Below are positions 23,930-53,681 of a stretch of 64,000 bases of DNA, one piece after another. The translations under genes and the position numbers were made by a program. Every line of letters begins with the position of its first letter. Position 1 is the first letter of the stretch. Source of the DNA: Bolinopsis microptera (taxonomy: Eukaryota > Ctenophora > Tentaculata > Lobata > Bolinopsidae); assembly GCF_026151205.1 (NCBI RefSeq), contig NC_087076.1, forward strand, positions 6,004,902 to 6,068,901, written 5' to 3'. The notes beneath the pieces are model-generated. The model did not search any database. It was not told where the DNA came from and saw nothing but the letters and a program-made list of their open reading frames with translations.

Positions 23930-26900
23930 CTAACCTTTGGGATGACTACTCTTATTTTCCTGCTTTTGTACAAAGTAGGACCCTGGAGACCGTCCCCCTC
24001 GAGATGGATCACTGATTCGGATCCTAGAACCTGAAGTATCGTAAGATCAATGTGATAATTCGTCATTAATATTCATCTATTTTGTTTTACTAGTAGCTTT
24101 ATTAATAAATTACGTAGCTTTCTTTTAGTTTTATAGAATACTAGGATGCAATGGTATATACAAGGGTATAAAAGTGGTCCCCCAAGGAATGACTATATAA
24201 AAGTGGTCCCCCAGGAATGACTATATAAAGGTGGTCCCCCAGGAATGACTATATAAAAGTGGTCCCCCAGGAATGACTATATAAAAGTGGTCCCCCAAGG
24301 AATGACTATATAAAAGTGGTCCCCCAGGAATGACTATATAAAAGTGGTCCCCCAGGAATGACTATATAAAAGTGGTCCCCCAGGAATGACTATATAAAAG
24401 TGGTCCCCCCAGGAATGACTATATAAAAGTGGTCCCCCAGGAATGACTATATAAAAGTGGTCCCCCAGGAATGACTATATAAAAGTGGTCCCCCAGGAAT
24501 GACTATATAAAAGTGGTCCCCCAGGAATGACTATATAAAAGTGGTCCCCCAGGAATGACTATATAAAAGTGGTCCCCCAGGAATGACTATATAAAAGTGG
24601 TCCCCCAGGAATGACTATATAAAAGTGGTCCCCCAGGAATGACTATATAAAAGTGGTCCCCCAGGAATGACTATATAAAAGTGGTCCCTCAGGAATGACT
24701 AACGTGTTCCGCTGCTCGTAGTCCAAGACGGTTCTTATTAGTTATTAACTTCAGTTGTCTGTAATCATCACCAATACCATGGTATCCTGTAAATGGAAGG
24801 TATTGTTGAACAGTAAAAGGTATCGAATTGATGTCAGGCTTACTTACTGAATCAGATTAAGTAACTAAACCTTAAGTTTTATATTTTTATGATTTTCTGA
24901 TTATCAAAAAATTTTATTTGGGAATAGAATTTTTTGTCCAATTTAATAGTACCGAAAACGTTTTACTTTCACAAAATCACATGATTAATTACTCACCGAC
25001 GTAAGAAAAGTTGTGGCAAACTTGTGTAAGTTTATCATGTGATAAAAACACTACTTGATCGTCAGGGTATCCTTTAATCGATGAGAAATACCCTGCACCG
25101 TAGTTGTGGAAGTACCGATTATACTCTGAAAACAAAGTTTGTGAAATGAATTGTCAAGGGTAATTGAAAGTTAAAATTTGAAAATTTGAAGTTGATAGTT
25201 GATAGTTGATGGTTGATAGTTGATAGTTGATAGTTGATGGTTGATAGTTGATAGTTGATAGTTGATCATTGACAGTTGATAATTAATAGTTAATAGTTGA
25301 TAGTTGAAAGTTGAAAGAACTGACGAGTTCTGCAGTGGGGAGGTTGATGATCCGGTTGAAAGTTATTGATGTTCTGGTGAATGCTCATGTCCCCTCCCTC
25401 CTCCGGGTACAGCAAGTCAAAGGTTAGTCTCAAGTAACGGCCCACCTGCTGACCACATGATGCAGCCGTACAAAAGTACCTGCAGGAAAGCTGATTAGGG
25501 TGAAAGAGTGGACCACATGATGCAGCCGTACAAAAGTACCTGCAGGAAAGCTGATTAGGGTGAAAGAGTGGACCACATGATGCAGCCGTACAAAAGTACC
25601 TGCAGGAAAGCTGATTAGGGTGAAAGAGTGGACCACATGATGCAGCCGTACAAAAGTACCTGCAGGAAAGTGGATTAGGGTGAAAGAGTGGACCACATGA
25701 TGCAGCCGTACAAAAGTACTTGCAGGAAAGTGGATTAGGGTGAAAGAGTGGACCACATGATGCAGCCGTACAAAAGTACCTGCAGGAAAGTGGATTAGGG
25801 TGAAAGAGTGGACCACATGATGCAGCCGTACAAAAGTACCTGTAGGAAAGTGGATTAGGGTGAAAGAGTGGATCACATGATGCAGCCGTACAAAAGTACC
25901 TGCAGGAAAGTGGATTAGGGTGAAAGAGTGGACCACATGATGCAGCCGTACAAAAGTACCTGCAGGAAAGTGGATTAGGGTGAAAGAGTGGATCACATGA
26001 TGCAGCCGTACAAAAGTACCTGCAGGAAAGCTAATTAGGGTGAAAGAGTGGACCACATGATGCAGCCGTACAAAAGTACCTGCAGGAAAGTGGATTAGGG
26101 TGAAAGAGTGGACCACATGATGCAGCCGTACAAAAGTACCTGCAGGAAAGTGGATTAGGGTGAAAGAGTGGATCACATGATGCAGCCTTACAAAAGTACC
26201 TGCAGGAAAGTGGATTAGGGTGAAAGAGTGGATCACATGATGCAGCCGTACAAAAGTACCTGCAGGAAAGTTGATTAGGGTGAAAGAGTGGATTCCCAAT
26301 ATCTGCCCTTGATTTGGAGATAATCCTTGCTTTCTAACAAGCAATGGAAGTTAATATTTTAATATACTAAAGATCGTAAATATTTTGCCGTGATCTCAAA
26401 AAACCGACCCTTAATTCCTTAACCAAACTAAACGATCGAAGTACAACAACGACCTAGCATAATGTAGTACCAGTTAGAAATGCGGTAGCTGAGTCCTACT
26501 GTCTCGTTGAAGACTGGAGTCTGGACAGTGGACTTGTCACAGTCAGGGTAGCAGAGCATCTTGGAGTAATCAACACCACTGACCTGGAGTCTTAGTGATA
26601 ATGGTAATAAGATGGGGTATAATTATAACTGTGCACTATTATATCTGGGACATTACTGTGTTTATCAACAAAGGCTTGGGATGTTGTGAAGATGTAACGT
26701 TGCCTGTTGGGCCCCCCCCCCCCCGCTGTGAAGATGTAACGTTGCCTGTTGGCGCCCCCCCCCCCACCCCATCCCCGCTGTGAAGATGTAACTGTTGGCG
26801 TCCCCACCCCGCCCCCCCCCCCCATCCCCGCTGTGAAGATGTAACGTTGCCTGTTGGCGCCCCCCCCCCCCCATCCCCGCTGTGAAGATGTAACGTACAA

Positions 26901-27859
26901 CTAGTAAAATTGGTTCTCAAGGTTAACCTATCAAATTAGTGACAAGCTGTATTAGTATTATGAAACATGATTATTCGTACCCTATAGACATGAGTTCTTC
27001 TTGTAATTGTTGTGTTCAGAAACTCAATTGGCTTACACACTGTCTTCGTACTGCGAGTTAAGGTTCTCGGGTGATAAACGAAACATTCGCAGCAATGGTT
27101 ATTTTGTTAATAACTCAACTGATAAATCAATAAAGTCCAGTCAAAATGGCATGATTTATCCCTCATGACTAACGAAAAGTTTCACAAGACCTGTTAGTAT
27201 CAACACGAGTTGGTTCAGGTAGGGTGAAGCGTGACTGAAGGCTGAGGTAATCGTTCTGAAGAGAGGTGGTGAGGGCGGGGGCGACGTCGCCTCTGAAGAT
27301 GGTGGACGTACAGTCGTCCCTCAGCTGTCCCACTCCATAGCTCCTTATCACGTGGCCACTGTGACCTAACTCTTCTATCTGTGACAACCCTATCTGGGTG
27401 TGGAGTGTAGGTCATGACTTATGTTAGGTTTATTGGTCTAATTCCACGGCTCTAGTGTAATTATCAGTCGCGCAAAGTTACAATTTAAGTTACAGAATGC
27501 AAACGTAATGTTGAAACGTCATGTTGAAACTGACAAAGGAAATCCCTTGTCACTCAGAGACACTACACATAATTGCAGCAGTCTCTGCGCTTTAAACAAC
27601 ATTTAGAGACACTACACATAATTGCAGCAGTCTCTGCACTATAAACCATATTCTCACAACTCACCCCGAACCTCTCTACCCGGCGGACAGTTCCAACTTT
27701 ATTCCTGTGTCTGTAAGTAAGGGAGACGGGAGCAAGCAAGGAGTCAGGAACACTAACGTCCTGATTTAAGGAAGTGTAGCTCCGGACAGTGCCTGGGACA
27801 CCGACCACAGTGTTCAGCAGATAGACAAGCAGATAAACAAGCAACACAGTATAACACAT
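23930..27859 (-). CDS. Secreted protein of unknown function, six exons
   Basis: Exons (high to low): 27859-27665, 27393-27191, 26590-26471, 25479-25325, 25125-24997, 24030-23930. Every junction has GT-AG borders and all phases agree, giving 300 residues. Residues 1-20 are a signal peptide (MCYTVLLVYLLVYLLNTVVG). No other membrane segment is visible. The mature protein has about eight cysteines (LRDDC, MLCYPDC, WYFCTAASCG, PPHC, QVCHNF) and a conserved-looking aromatic core (GLSYRISNWYF, GRYLRLTFDLLYPEEGG, YNRYFHNYGAGYF). I do not recognise the family. The acceptor of exon 4 lies in a 14-copy 60-bp array, intron 5 holds a 28-bp TATA-bearing array and intron 2 a poly-C array. Exon 3 could alternatively extend to a donor at 26453, but that breaks the next frame. 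Assignment rests on splice consistency, not homology. Confidence 0.7.
24166..24706. repeat. 28-bp minisatellite with TATATAAAAG in every unit
   Basis: About 19 copies of GACTATATAAAAGTGGTCCC plus CCAGGAAT, nearly identical, in intron 5 of the secreted-protein gene. Each copy offers a perfect TATA-box-like sequence on the plus strand. Confidence 0.96.
25191..25318. repeat. Heptamer repeat (GATAGTT)n
   Basis: About 17 imperfect copies of GATAGTT/GATGGTT/AATAGTT in intron 4 of the secreted-protein gene, ending next to the exon 4 donor. Confidence 0.9.
25445..26292 (-). repeat. 60-bp minisatellite spanning the exon 4 acceptor of the secreted-protein gene
   Basis: Fourteen copies. Read on the minus strand each has CTAATCCACTTTCCTGCAG (acceptor) then GTACTTTTGTACGGCTGCAT and nine more exon bases. 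The lowest-coordinate copy continues into the real exon. The period is 20 codons, so the array is open in two frames on the minus strand. In the host gene's frame the first nine copies next to the exon are open and the next (near 26030) has a stop. Confidence 0.96.
26689..26897. repeat. G/C-homopolymer minisatellite, about four 45-bp copies
   Basis: Units of GCTGTGAAGATGTAACGTTG plus CCTGTTGG and a 9-14-base C run, in intron 2 of the secreted-protein gene. The C tracts differ in length. Confidence 0.92.
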
Positions 27860-47097
<19,238 letters not shown>

Positions 47098-48540
47098 TCT
47101 TCTTCAGCAGCTTAAACACACATCCTATACTACCTATTGGGGTCCTTAGATTAGGTTTTAATGATGCCCCTGCTACTATATTTAAATTGTAAATTTATTT
47201 ACGATTTATAAATCTGAAAGTTAACTGACATTTGGAAAAAACTGCTTCTGTTTTTTGTAACAAAGATGATTAATTTCTTATCCAGTTATCCAGTAGAGTG
47301 ACATGAAATTTGAAATAGAAACCCTATTTATATCCTGTTCTTACTGTTAGAGCAGTTTTCAAACAAACGATTGTAACAAATAAAAGAGTCAACTCAACTC
47401 AATTTATAATTCCAACTAACGGTAAGCAACAAGATCTCAAATATTTAAACTTATAATAGTGTAGGTTTGGTTGAAGGTTCGTTTTCACTCCATGGTGTAA
47501 TTTGCTACCATTGTTTGTTTGAATCCCGAAGGTGCCGGCAGTTCTAATGACTGATTTTCAAAATATATAATTTAAAATTACCTGATAATATGATAGAAAA
47601 ACCTTGTTAAATCTAGTAGATAGATTTAAGAAGTAAATCCCTAGACATATTGAAAGACATATAATTATTGATATATTTGACCTTCTCTGACATGATCTTT
47701 CGTCAAGTGCCATGCTTTCATAAGGTGCCATGCTTTGAACCTCGGCCGGCCTAATCTGATCAGGTTTTCTACTAGTAAGATGACATTAATCTTCTGGCTA
47801 AAAGAAAATGTAGAAACGAAAAAGTATGATTCAGCTCATTGTCCCTCTGAACAATACACAGATAGTTTCAGGAACAGGATATGCAGCCCAGAATCGAACA
47901 TAACGCGTTAAGGCATAATGAGAGTCATTTTATCTTTCTTTTAAAGATATGATGATGATCATTACTTTGCTTAACCAAAACTTGAACGGAAACGAAGCTG
48001 TGTTGACATATACCCCAAAATATTACAGAATTGATGTGCAATTAATCTAATCATTATTTAAAAGTTTTGCGACTGAACGAAGACAAACCGATAATGATTT
48101 ATTCTACAGGCGGAGTAAATTCTACACACGATTGTGTGTGGGGCAAATTAAAACGCTCCAAGGCCTGTATGATTACATGCTAAATGTCTTGACCCCCTGT
48201 GGCTCAAATATTGGCATTACGTGTATTTTAGTTAGGCTGGGCATTCACTAATGCGCACTTCTATTTGCTTTTTATGCTTGTCATTGGTGTGGGTGCCTTT
48301 TATCTGTATAGTTTCATTCTGTCTCGTCATTCTGTCTCGTCATTCTGTCTCGTCATTCTGTCTCGTCATTCTGTCTTGTCATTCTGTCTCGTCATTATGT
48401 TTTGATTTGATTTGATTTGTCTCTGGCGAGAGTCTATGAGGGTCCCCTAAACACCCTGAGTTTCCTCAACGCACCAGCTTAAAAGGCTGTTATATGATAC
48501 TGTTTGGGGTTGCCACCTTAACTCTCCATATAAATGAAAA
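47098..48540. other. Upstream region of the SLC12A8-like gene
   Basis: AT-rich; the promoter of the minus-strand transporter should lie in its left part, but no core element stands out. At 48317-48397 there is a 13-bp repeat (CATTCTGTCTCGT, about six copies). Nothing else supported. Confidence 0.55.
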
Positions 48541-50290
48541 AGCATTCGTCTTTTTTCTAACTTCCCCGACGTTTTAAAGACTGGTAGAATAACTCCTGTA
48601 TTTAAGAAGGGAAACCCTGAAGAGATAGAAAACTACCGCCCAATCTCTACTCTCTCTATATTTGGTAAAATCTTTGAAAAGATCATTTACTCAAGAATAT
48701 ATTCGTTTGCTAGCTCACAGGGTATAATATCTAAAACACAATTTGGCTTCAGGCAGTCACACTCTACTTCACATGCAGTTAATCACTCAGTAAACCTTAT
48801 AACTGAATCTCTAAAACTTAAGCATCATGTCTTAGGCATATTCATAGACCTTAGCAAAGCTTTTGATACAATAGATCATGGTACATTACTTGTCAAATTA
48901 CAGGGCTATGGGATACGTGGGGTGGCAAATGATCTTATAAAAAGTTACTTAACAAATAGATCACAATATACTGAAGTTGTTGGTGAGAAATCTGACGCCT
49001 TGAAAATACAGTTTGGAGTCCCTCAGGGTTCGATTCTTGGACCTCTCTTATTTCTCCTATATATTAATGATATCGCCAACAGCTCCAGTTTGGGATCATT
49101 TGTCACCTTCGCTGATGACACCAATATATTTGTGACTGGGAAATCCAAAAAGGAGGCATATATGCGTGGTAATTCTCTTTTAGCTAGTTTATATTCCTAC
49201 ATGCGAGCAAACAAACTCCATGTCAACTTGTCTAAATGCTGTTTCATTCACTTTAAACCAGCATCGTCCTCCCAGACTGACAATAATTCTGAATATACTC
49301 TAACCATTGATAACTTTCCAATAAAACAAGTTGCATCTGCTAAGTTTCTGGGAGTCGTCATCGATGAACAGCTAACCTGGGAAGAACATATAAAATCACT
49401 TAGGCGTTCTCTCAGCCATGCAACATCAACTCTCTGCCGCCTACGCTGCTCCCTCCCAGATTTCTTACACCGCCAGTTGTATTACACTCTATTTGAATCA
49501 CACCTCTCCTATTGTATCACGGTTTGGGGTGGGGCAGCCAAAACTCGTATAAGTTCTGTATTCAAAGCACAAAAATATTGTCTCAGGGTACTGTTTGGCG
49601 ACAGGGAGGCATACCTAGATAAATTTAAGACCTGTGCTCGTGCTCGACCGTTTGGCAACCAAAATCTGAACAAAAAATTTTTCTTGAAAGAGCACACGAA
49701 ACCTTTGTTCAAGGAACACGGAATACTTGCCGTCCAAAACCTGTACACTTACCATTGTTTCCTTGAGCTCTATAAAATCATGAAATTCCGTGCTCCGATT
49801 TCCCTCCATGAAAATTTCACCTGCTCAAGTAGGAAACCCACCCTTATACTAAGCCAAGCAGACCCCCCTGACAACTTCAATAGCAGAACGACTCGTATTT
49901 GGAACGTAATTGTGCCTAAGCTTGGTATACGTGACTACTGTCTAAGTGTGGCCTGCCTGAAGTCTAGGATGAAGCAATCACTGCTCGTCAACCAGCATAA
50001 CCATGCTGATCTTGATTGGACAAACAAAGATTTCGAATGCTCTACTCTAAATTTTGACATTAAGTCTACCCTAGGGTCCACACATCCAAAATGATTATCT
50101 TGAAATTGAAAATTAGCTGGGTGTGCATTTTCCTTTGTCTTACTAACGTGTGTGAGCGCAGTGTAGTGAGAAAGTGTTTTTAACAGATTTATTATTAGAC
50201 TTAGGATTATGATTTTTAATATATTACATTGATATAAGATTTATTTTTGATAGGTACTTAATAAAGTTGATGAATTTCCCTCCCTATTAA
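48541..50290 (+). mobile_element. 5'-truncated CR1/L2-like LINE (reverse transcriptase 3' half)
   Basis: An open frame runs from 48541 to the stop at 50092-50094, about 517 codons with no disruption; the first in-frame ATG is 48922. The first residues FPDVLKTGRITPVFKK enter the reverse transcriptase mid-domain, so the element lost its 5' end, ORF1, endonuclease and RT fingers, as is normal for LINE insertions. Visible motifs: ENYRPISTLS, FGFRQSHST, FIDLSKAFDT, FGVPQGSILGPLLFLLYIND, TFADDTNIF (catalytic Asp pair) and AKFLGVVIDEQLTW. The conserved C-terminal region has FGDREAYLDKFKTCARARPFG. A roughly 190-bp 3' tail with AATAAA near 50261 follows. It is a different, related family from the intact LINE downstream: the RT is clearly similar but many positions differ. 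Confidence 0.9.
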
Positions 50291-51515
50291 AATTTTAAAC
50301 CCATTTAGTGAAAATTGATAAACGAAGATCTAGATATTGATACATATTATAACCAACATATCTAGTTTCCAAAAATCTACCGAGCTAGTGTTCTGGTGTG
50401 CACAAAAGCCCCTAAGCCCGTGCATTCCTTGCCCCCGCTAGCTGCCAGTCCTTGACAAACTTCCAATAGCAAAGATCAACTAGTCATTCACAAATTGAGC
50501 ACTATACAATTTTAATTGTTTTAAATATTTGACTTTGTAAAATGAGCTAAAACATTGATTTATTAGTTTCATTGATTTATTAGTTTCATTGATTTATTAG
50601 TTTCATTGAACTTCCGCAGTGGTTACACAGACAGATACTAGATGCCTAGAATCTATGAAAAAAGTAAATACATTGCTTATTTCATACCTTACTCATTTCA
50701 TACGAATATTTGAAAGAACCTTTCACATAAAATATAACATGTATTGGCTATGCCCCGCTTACTAGTTTAGCTCTTTCTAGTCCCCTGCTACACGGCATGT
50801 AAACAGGGATTGGCTAGTTAGAGGCGGTCCGTGTAGGCCTTACACTGTGCTTTCAGCAATACTCATAAGTATTTCCGTGGCTGTGGTTGCAATGCGCCTA
50901 GTCTACTGGAATGATTCTTCGGAATTTCGCTGGATTGTACAACTTTCGTCTTGGTAGATTCCAAACACAAGGAAATTTTCCTTCTGGTTGGTAATATACT
51001 CAATGATGGAAGTATAGTGTATTGGCTATGCCCCGCTTACTAGTTTAGCTCTTTCTAGTCCCCTGCTACACGGCATGTAAACAGGGATTGGCTAGTTAGA
51101 GGCGGTCCGTGTAGGCCTTACACTGTGCTTTCAGCAATACTCATAAGCCGTATAATCTCGCTCGGGTGTAACTGTATAACCAGAAACCAAACAATGTATA
51201 GTTATCTCAAGTAAATTGTGTCTGAGATACAACAAATTCAATAGCCTTCTGCTACAGCCCGTAGTATATATATAGTTTTAAACTAATTACAACATTACCA
51301 ATCTATTACATTTATTGAGTGTTCAGGAATGGTATGTTACAACTCCCCCGAAGGGGCGTACTAAGCTAAGGGTCATCTACACTCTATTAGGGTCATCTAC
51401 ACTTTACTAGGGTCATCAACTCTGAAGTCCTAATCCCCTCCAAAACAAAACACTTAACGGGAGCCGACCCCAAGTCGGATCTATTTGGTCAGTATTACTT
51501 ATATTCGATTTGAGA
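50291..51515. other. Flank and probable 5' UTR of the intact LINE, with a 129-bp direct repeat
   Basis: An 18-bp TTGATTTATTAGTTTCA repeat lies at 50556-50608. Identical 129-bp copies lie at 50741-50869 and 51019-51147 (period 278 bp). From about 51340 a CCCCGAAGGGG hairpin and GGGTCATCTACACT repeats lead to ORF1. The start of the LINE was not located. Confidence 0.6.
50741..51147. repeat. 129-bp direct repeat pair upstream of the LINE ORF1
   Basis: Copies at 50741-50869 and 51019-51147 appear identical base for base; the 149-bp spacer is not repeated. Both lie 370-780 bp before ORF1. Likely either promoter-type 5' monomers of the LINE or a recent local duplication. Confidence 0.85.
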
Positions 51516-53681
51516 ATGGCATCAAATACTAGGAAGACTTCAGGTACTCCTAAAACATCTAATAGCTTGTCTCGCAACCTTTTAGTCGACTCTACAGTGG
51601 ACAATGAAGATCAGGAAAACAGGAAACATAGGGACAAGAAGAAATGTCCATGTCAACGCTCTTTTAACGGTAAAGTTTACCTCATTGACTGTTCTAAGTG
51701 TCATCAAGAGTGGCATGTGGACTGCTTGTCTATGAAAGGTATAGCGAGGTCAGCTATCAACTCCATGGTAGAATGGCTGTGCCCATACTGCTTCGTGGCA
51801 CCAGTATCAACACTGAAAAAACAAAGAGTTGAATTTTGTTACAGCTGCAGGAACACAAGGTCTTTGCAACAGGCCAACTCAGATTTTGAAGCATCTACAG
51901 CTGTTAAGAATCTTGAAACTGTCAGTGCACTCGTGGCATCAGCAAGCTCAGCAGGCTCAGCTCTTGAAAAATTTGACTTCGAACAGTTCTCTAAGAACCT
52001 TGACACTCTCTCCCAGTTCGACGTTCACCTTCAACACCTGCTTCTTAAAGAGAACTCCCTTAATGGGCTAAATGATGAAATAAAGCTTCATGATAAATCA
52101 TTAGAATCAATCAATACTAATATTGCCGAACTTCAGAAGGACCTCAAACTTCTGTCATCCAGACCATCTACAGAACCCTCCTCACCCTCAGCTTCATCTG
52201 AGCAGTTTCTGAAGGACATCTCTGAACAGCTCACTGTACTCTGTGCCAATGAGCACACTGCAGCTGCAGGCATAAGTGATTTGAAACAATCCTTAGACTC
52301 ATTACAGCCATTGCATAATCCTGGCCCCTGCATTCCTCCTACCTCATTGCATCCAGGACCTCCTACTCAGCACCTTCGTTCTCCAGTCCCTACAGTCCCT
52401 GTGCAGCTACCCAATCATGAGCAGAAACCTGTGGAAATGTTCAAAGATGACTACATTGATCAGAAAACAGCAAATGACTTAGGAGAACTTTTTGTTAAGG
52501 ACAGTGGTCACTTCAAAGTTGAGAACGACCGCTCCTGCCTAACATATGGGGAAAGGTATGATTACCCAGGTTCCAAGTCATCTGAAAAGCCACAGGCAAT
52601 ACCATCGGTTCTCAAGGAACTCATTGACAAAATCAATAATGAGTTCTGCCAGGGTGATCTACCTCAGATCAACAGCTGCTTAGTAAATCGGTTTGAAGGA
52701 ACAGACAGCAAGCTACCTAGACACTCTGATGATGAGCCAACCATCCATCCAGAGTCTCAAATATTCACTGTTTCGCTTGGTTCTGCATGTCAGGTTTCTT
52801 TCTCTGACTCTCACACAGGCACTGATAAGCACAAGCAGCAATGTGACCCACGTTCCTTGTATGTTATGACACGTCGTAGCCAAGCACTGTTCAACCATCG
52901 TATTGATGCAGGTGATATAGAAGGGCTACGTTACAGCATCACACTTAGATCCGTGAATTCGTTGAACAGAAATGCCACATGCATCATCGGGGATTCAAAC
53001 ACTGGAGGCTTGAAATTTGGTACTGATCCTGCTAAGTCATTCGGCAAGTGGTTACCTGGCAAACGCATCTTCGCTCCGGTCATTGATAGTATAGATCCTT
53101 ATGTCACGTTGGGGTATAGAAACTGTGTAATATTGTGCGGGGTCAACGACCTCAAAAACGAAGAGGTCAAGAACCAACATGACATTGAAATTATTTATAA
53201 TGCATTAGCTTCAAAGATTGCACAGATACAATCTGTCAATCCGTGTATACATGTTTTTGTTTGTCCAGCAATTCCCTCTAAACGTGCTGACTTAAATAGA
53301 AAACTTATATATTTTAACAGTTTGATTCGACGTAGGCTGCTCCCGTCCAATTTTGGTGTCAGTTATGTGGATGGATTTGATGAGTTCTGTGATAGAGATG
53401 GTCTACTTGACCGCTCTCTCTCTCGCGACCTCAACAAACACCAAAAACCAGACTTCCTTCACCTCAACTGGAGGGGACTAGCAAAGTTAGGTCAATTTAT
53501 TCGTAACACTGTTCTTCTCAGGATTAACGGTGGTATCGACAAAAGGAAGAGGAGGTCCACAAAGGTAGACAGTAGATCCTTCAGGGATGTGACTGCTGGA
53601 AGAGAAACTGGTCCTGTTGTTCCTGCTGCTGCTAGTCAGGGTCACGTGGATGGCTACCAACCACATGACTCCCCTCATTAA
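51516..53681 (+). CDS. LINE ORF1: PHD finger, coiled coil, AlkB-like dioxygenase and SGNH esterase
   Basis: 721 residues from ATG 51516 (the frame is open two codons further back). Residues about 45-97: a C4HC3 PHD finger (CPC, CSKCHQEWHVDC, CPYC). About 130-225: heptad-like helix, probably a trimerising coiled coil, then a Ser/Pro-rich linker. About 345-480: an AlkB-family 2OG-Fe(II) dioxygenase. It has a YGERYDYPGS substrate-lid motif, PRHSDDE with the iron ligands His403 and Asp405, FTVSLGSACQVSF, distal His461, and RYSITLR (Arg472 and Arg478, the 2-oxoglutarate clamp). About 485-665: SGNH hydrolase with GDSN (nucleophile Ser494), LCGVND and a terminal DFLHLN (Asp-His). PHD and esterase are known in CR1-like ORF1 proteins and the whole should act in the retrotransposon RNP; the AlkB part could reverse alkyl or methyl damage on template RNA or cDNA (inference). 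All key residues are kept. Confidence 0.9.
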   Translation: MASNTRKTSGTPKTSNSLSRNLLVDSTVDNEDQENRKHRDKKKCPCQRSFNGKVYLIDCSKCHQEWHVDCLSMKGIARSAINSMVEWLCPYCFVAPVSTLKKQRVEFCYSCRNTRSLQQANSDFEASTAVKNLETVSALVASASSAGSALEKFDFEQFSKNLDTLSQFDVHLQHLLLKENSLNGLNDEIKLHDKSLESINTNIAELQKDLKLLSSRPSTEPSSPSASSEQFLKDISEQLTVLCANEHTAAAGISDLKQSLDSLQPLHNPGPCIPPTSLHPGPPTQHLRSPVPTVPVQLPNHEQKPVEMFKDDYIDQKTANDLGELFVKDSGHFKVENDRSCLTYGERYDYPGSKSSEKPQAIPSVLKELIDKINNEFCQGDLPQINSCLVNRFEGTDSKLPRHSDDEPTIHPESQIFTVSLGSACQVSFSDSHTGTDKHKQQCDPRSLYVMTRRSQALFNHRIDAGDIEGLRYSITLRSVNSLNRNATCIIGDSNTGGLKFGTDPAKSFGKWLPGKRIFAPVIDSIDPYVTLGYRNCVILCGVNDLKNEEVKNQHDIEIIYNALASKIAQIQSVNPCIHVFVCPAIPSKRADLNRKLIYFNSLIRRRLLPSNFGVSYVDGFDEFCDRDGLLDRSLSRDLNKHQKPDFLHLNWRGLAKLGQFIRNTVLLRINGGIDKRKRRSTKVDSRSFRDVTAGRETGPVVPAAASQGHVDGYQPHDSPH

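Noticed and set aside
25430-26344. 304-codon minus-strand frame HSFTLIHFPAGTFVRLHHVV
   Set aside because: Open only because the 60-bp unit is a multiple of 3; its frame does not match exon 4 of the host gene and it has no natural start or end signals.
26454-26471. Alternative exon 3 donor at 26453 in the secreted-protein gene
   Set aside because: It would leave phase 1 and force exon 4 into a frame that stops within the exon; the GTACTA donor at 26470 keeps the frame.
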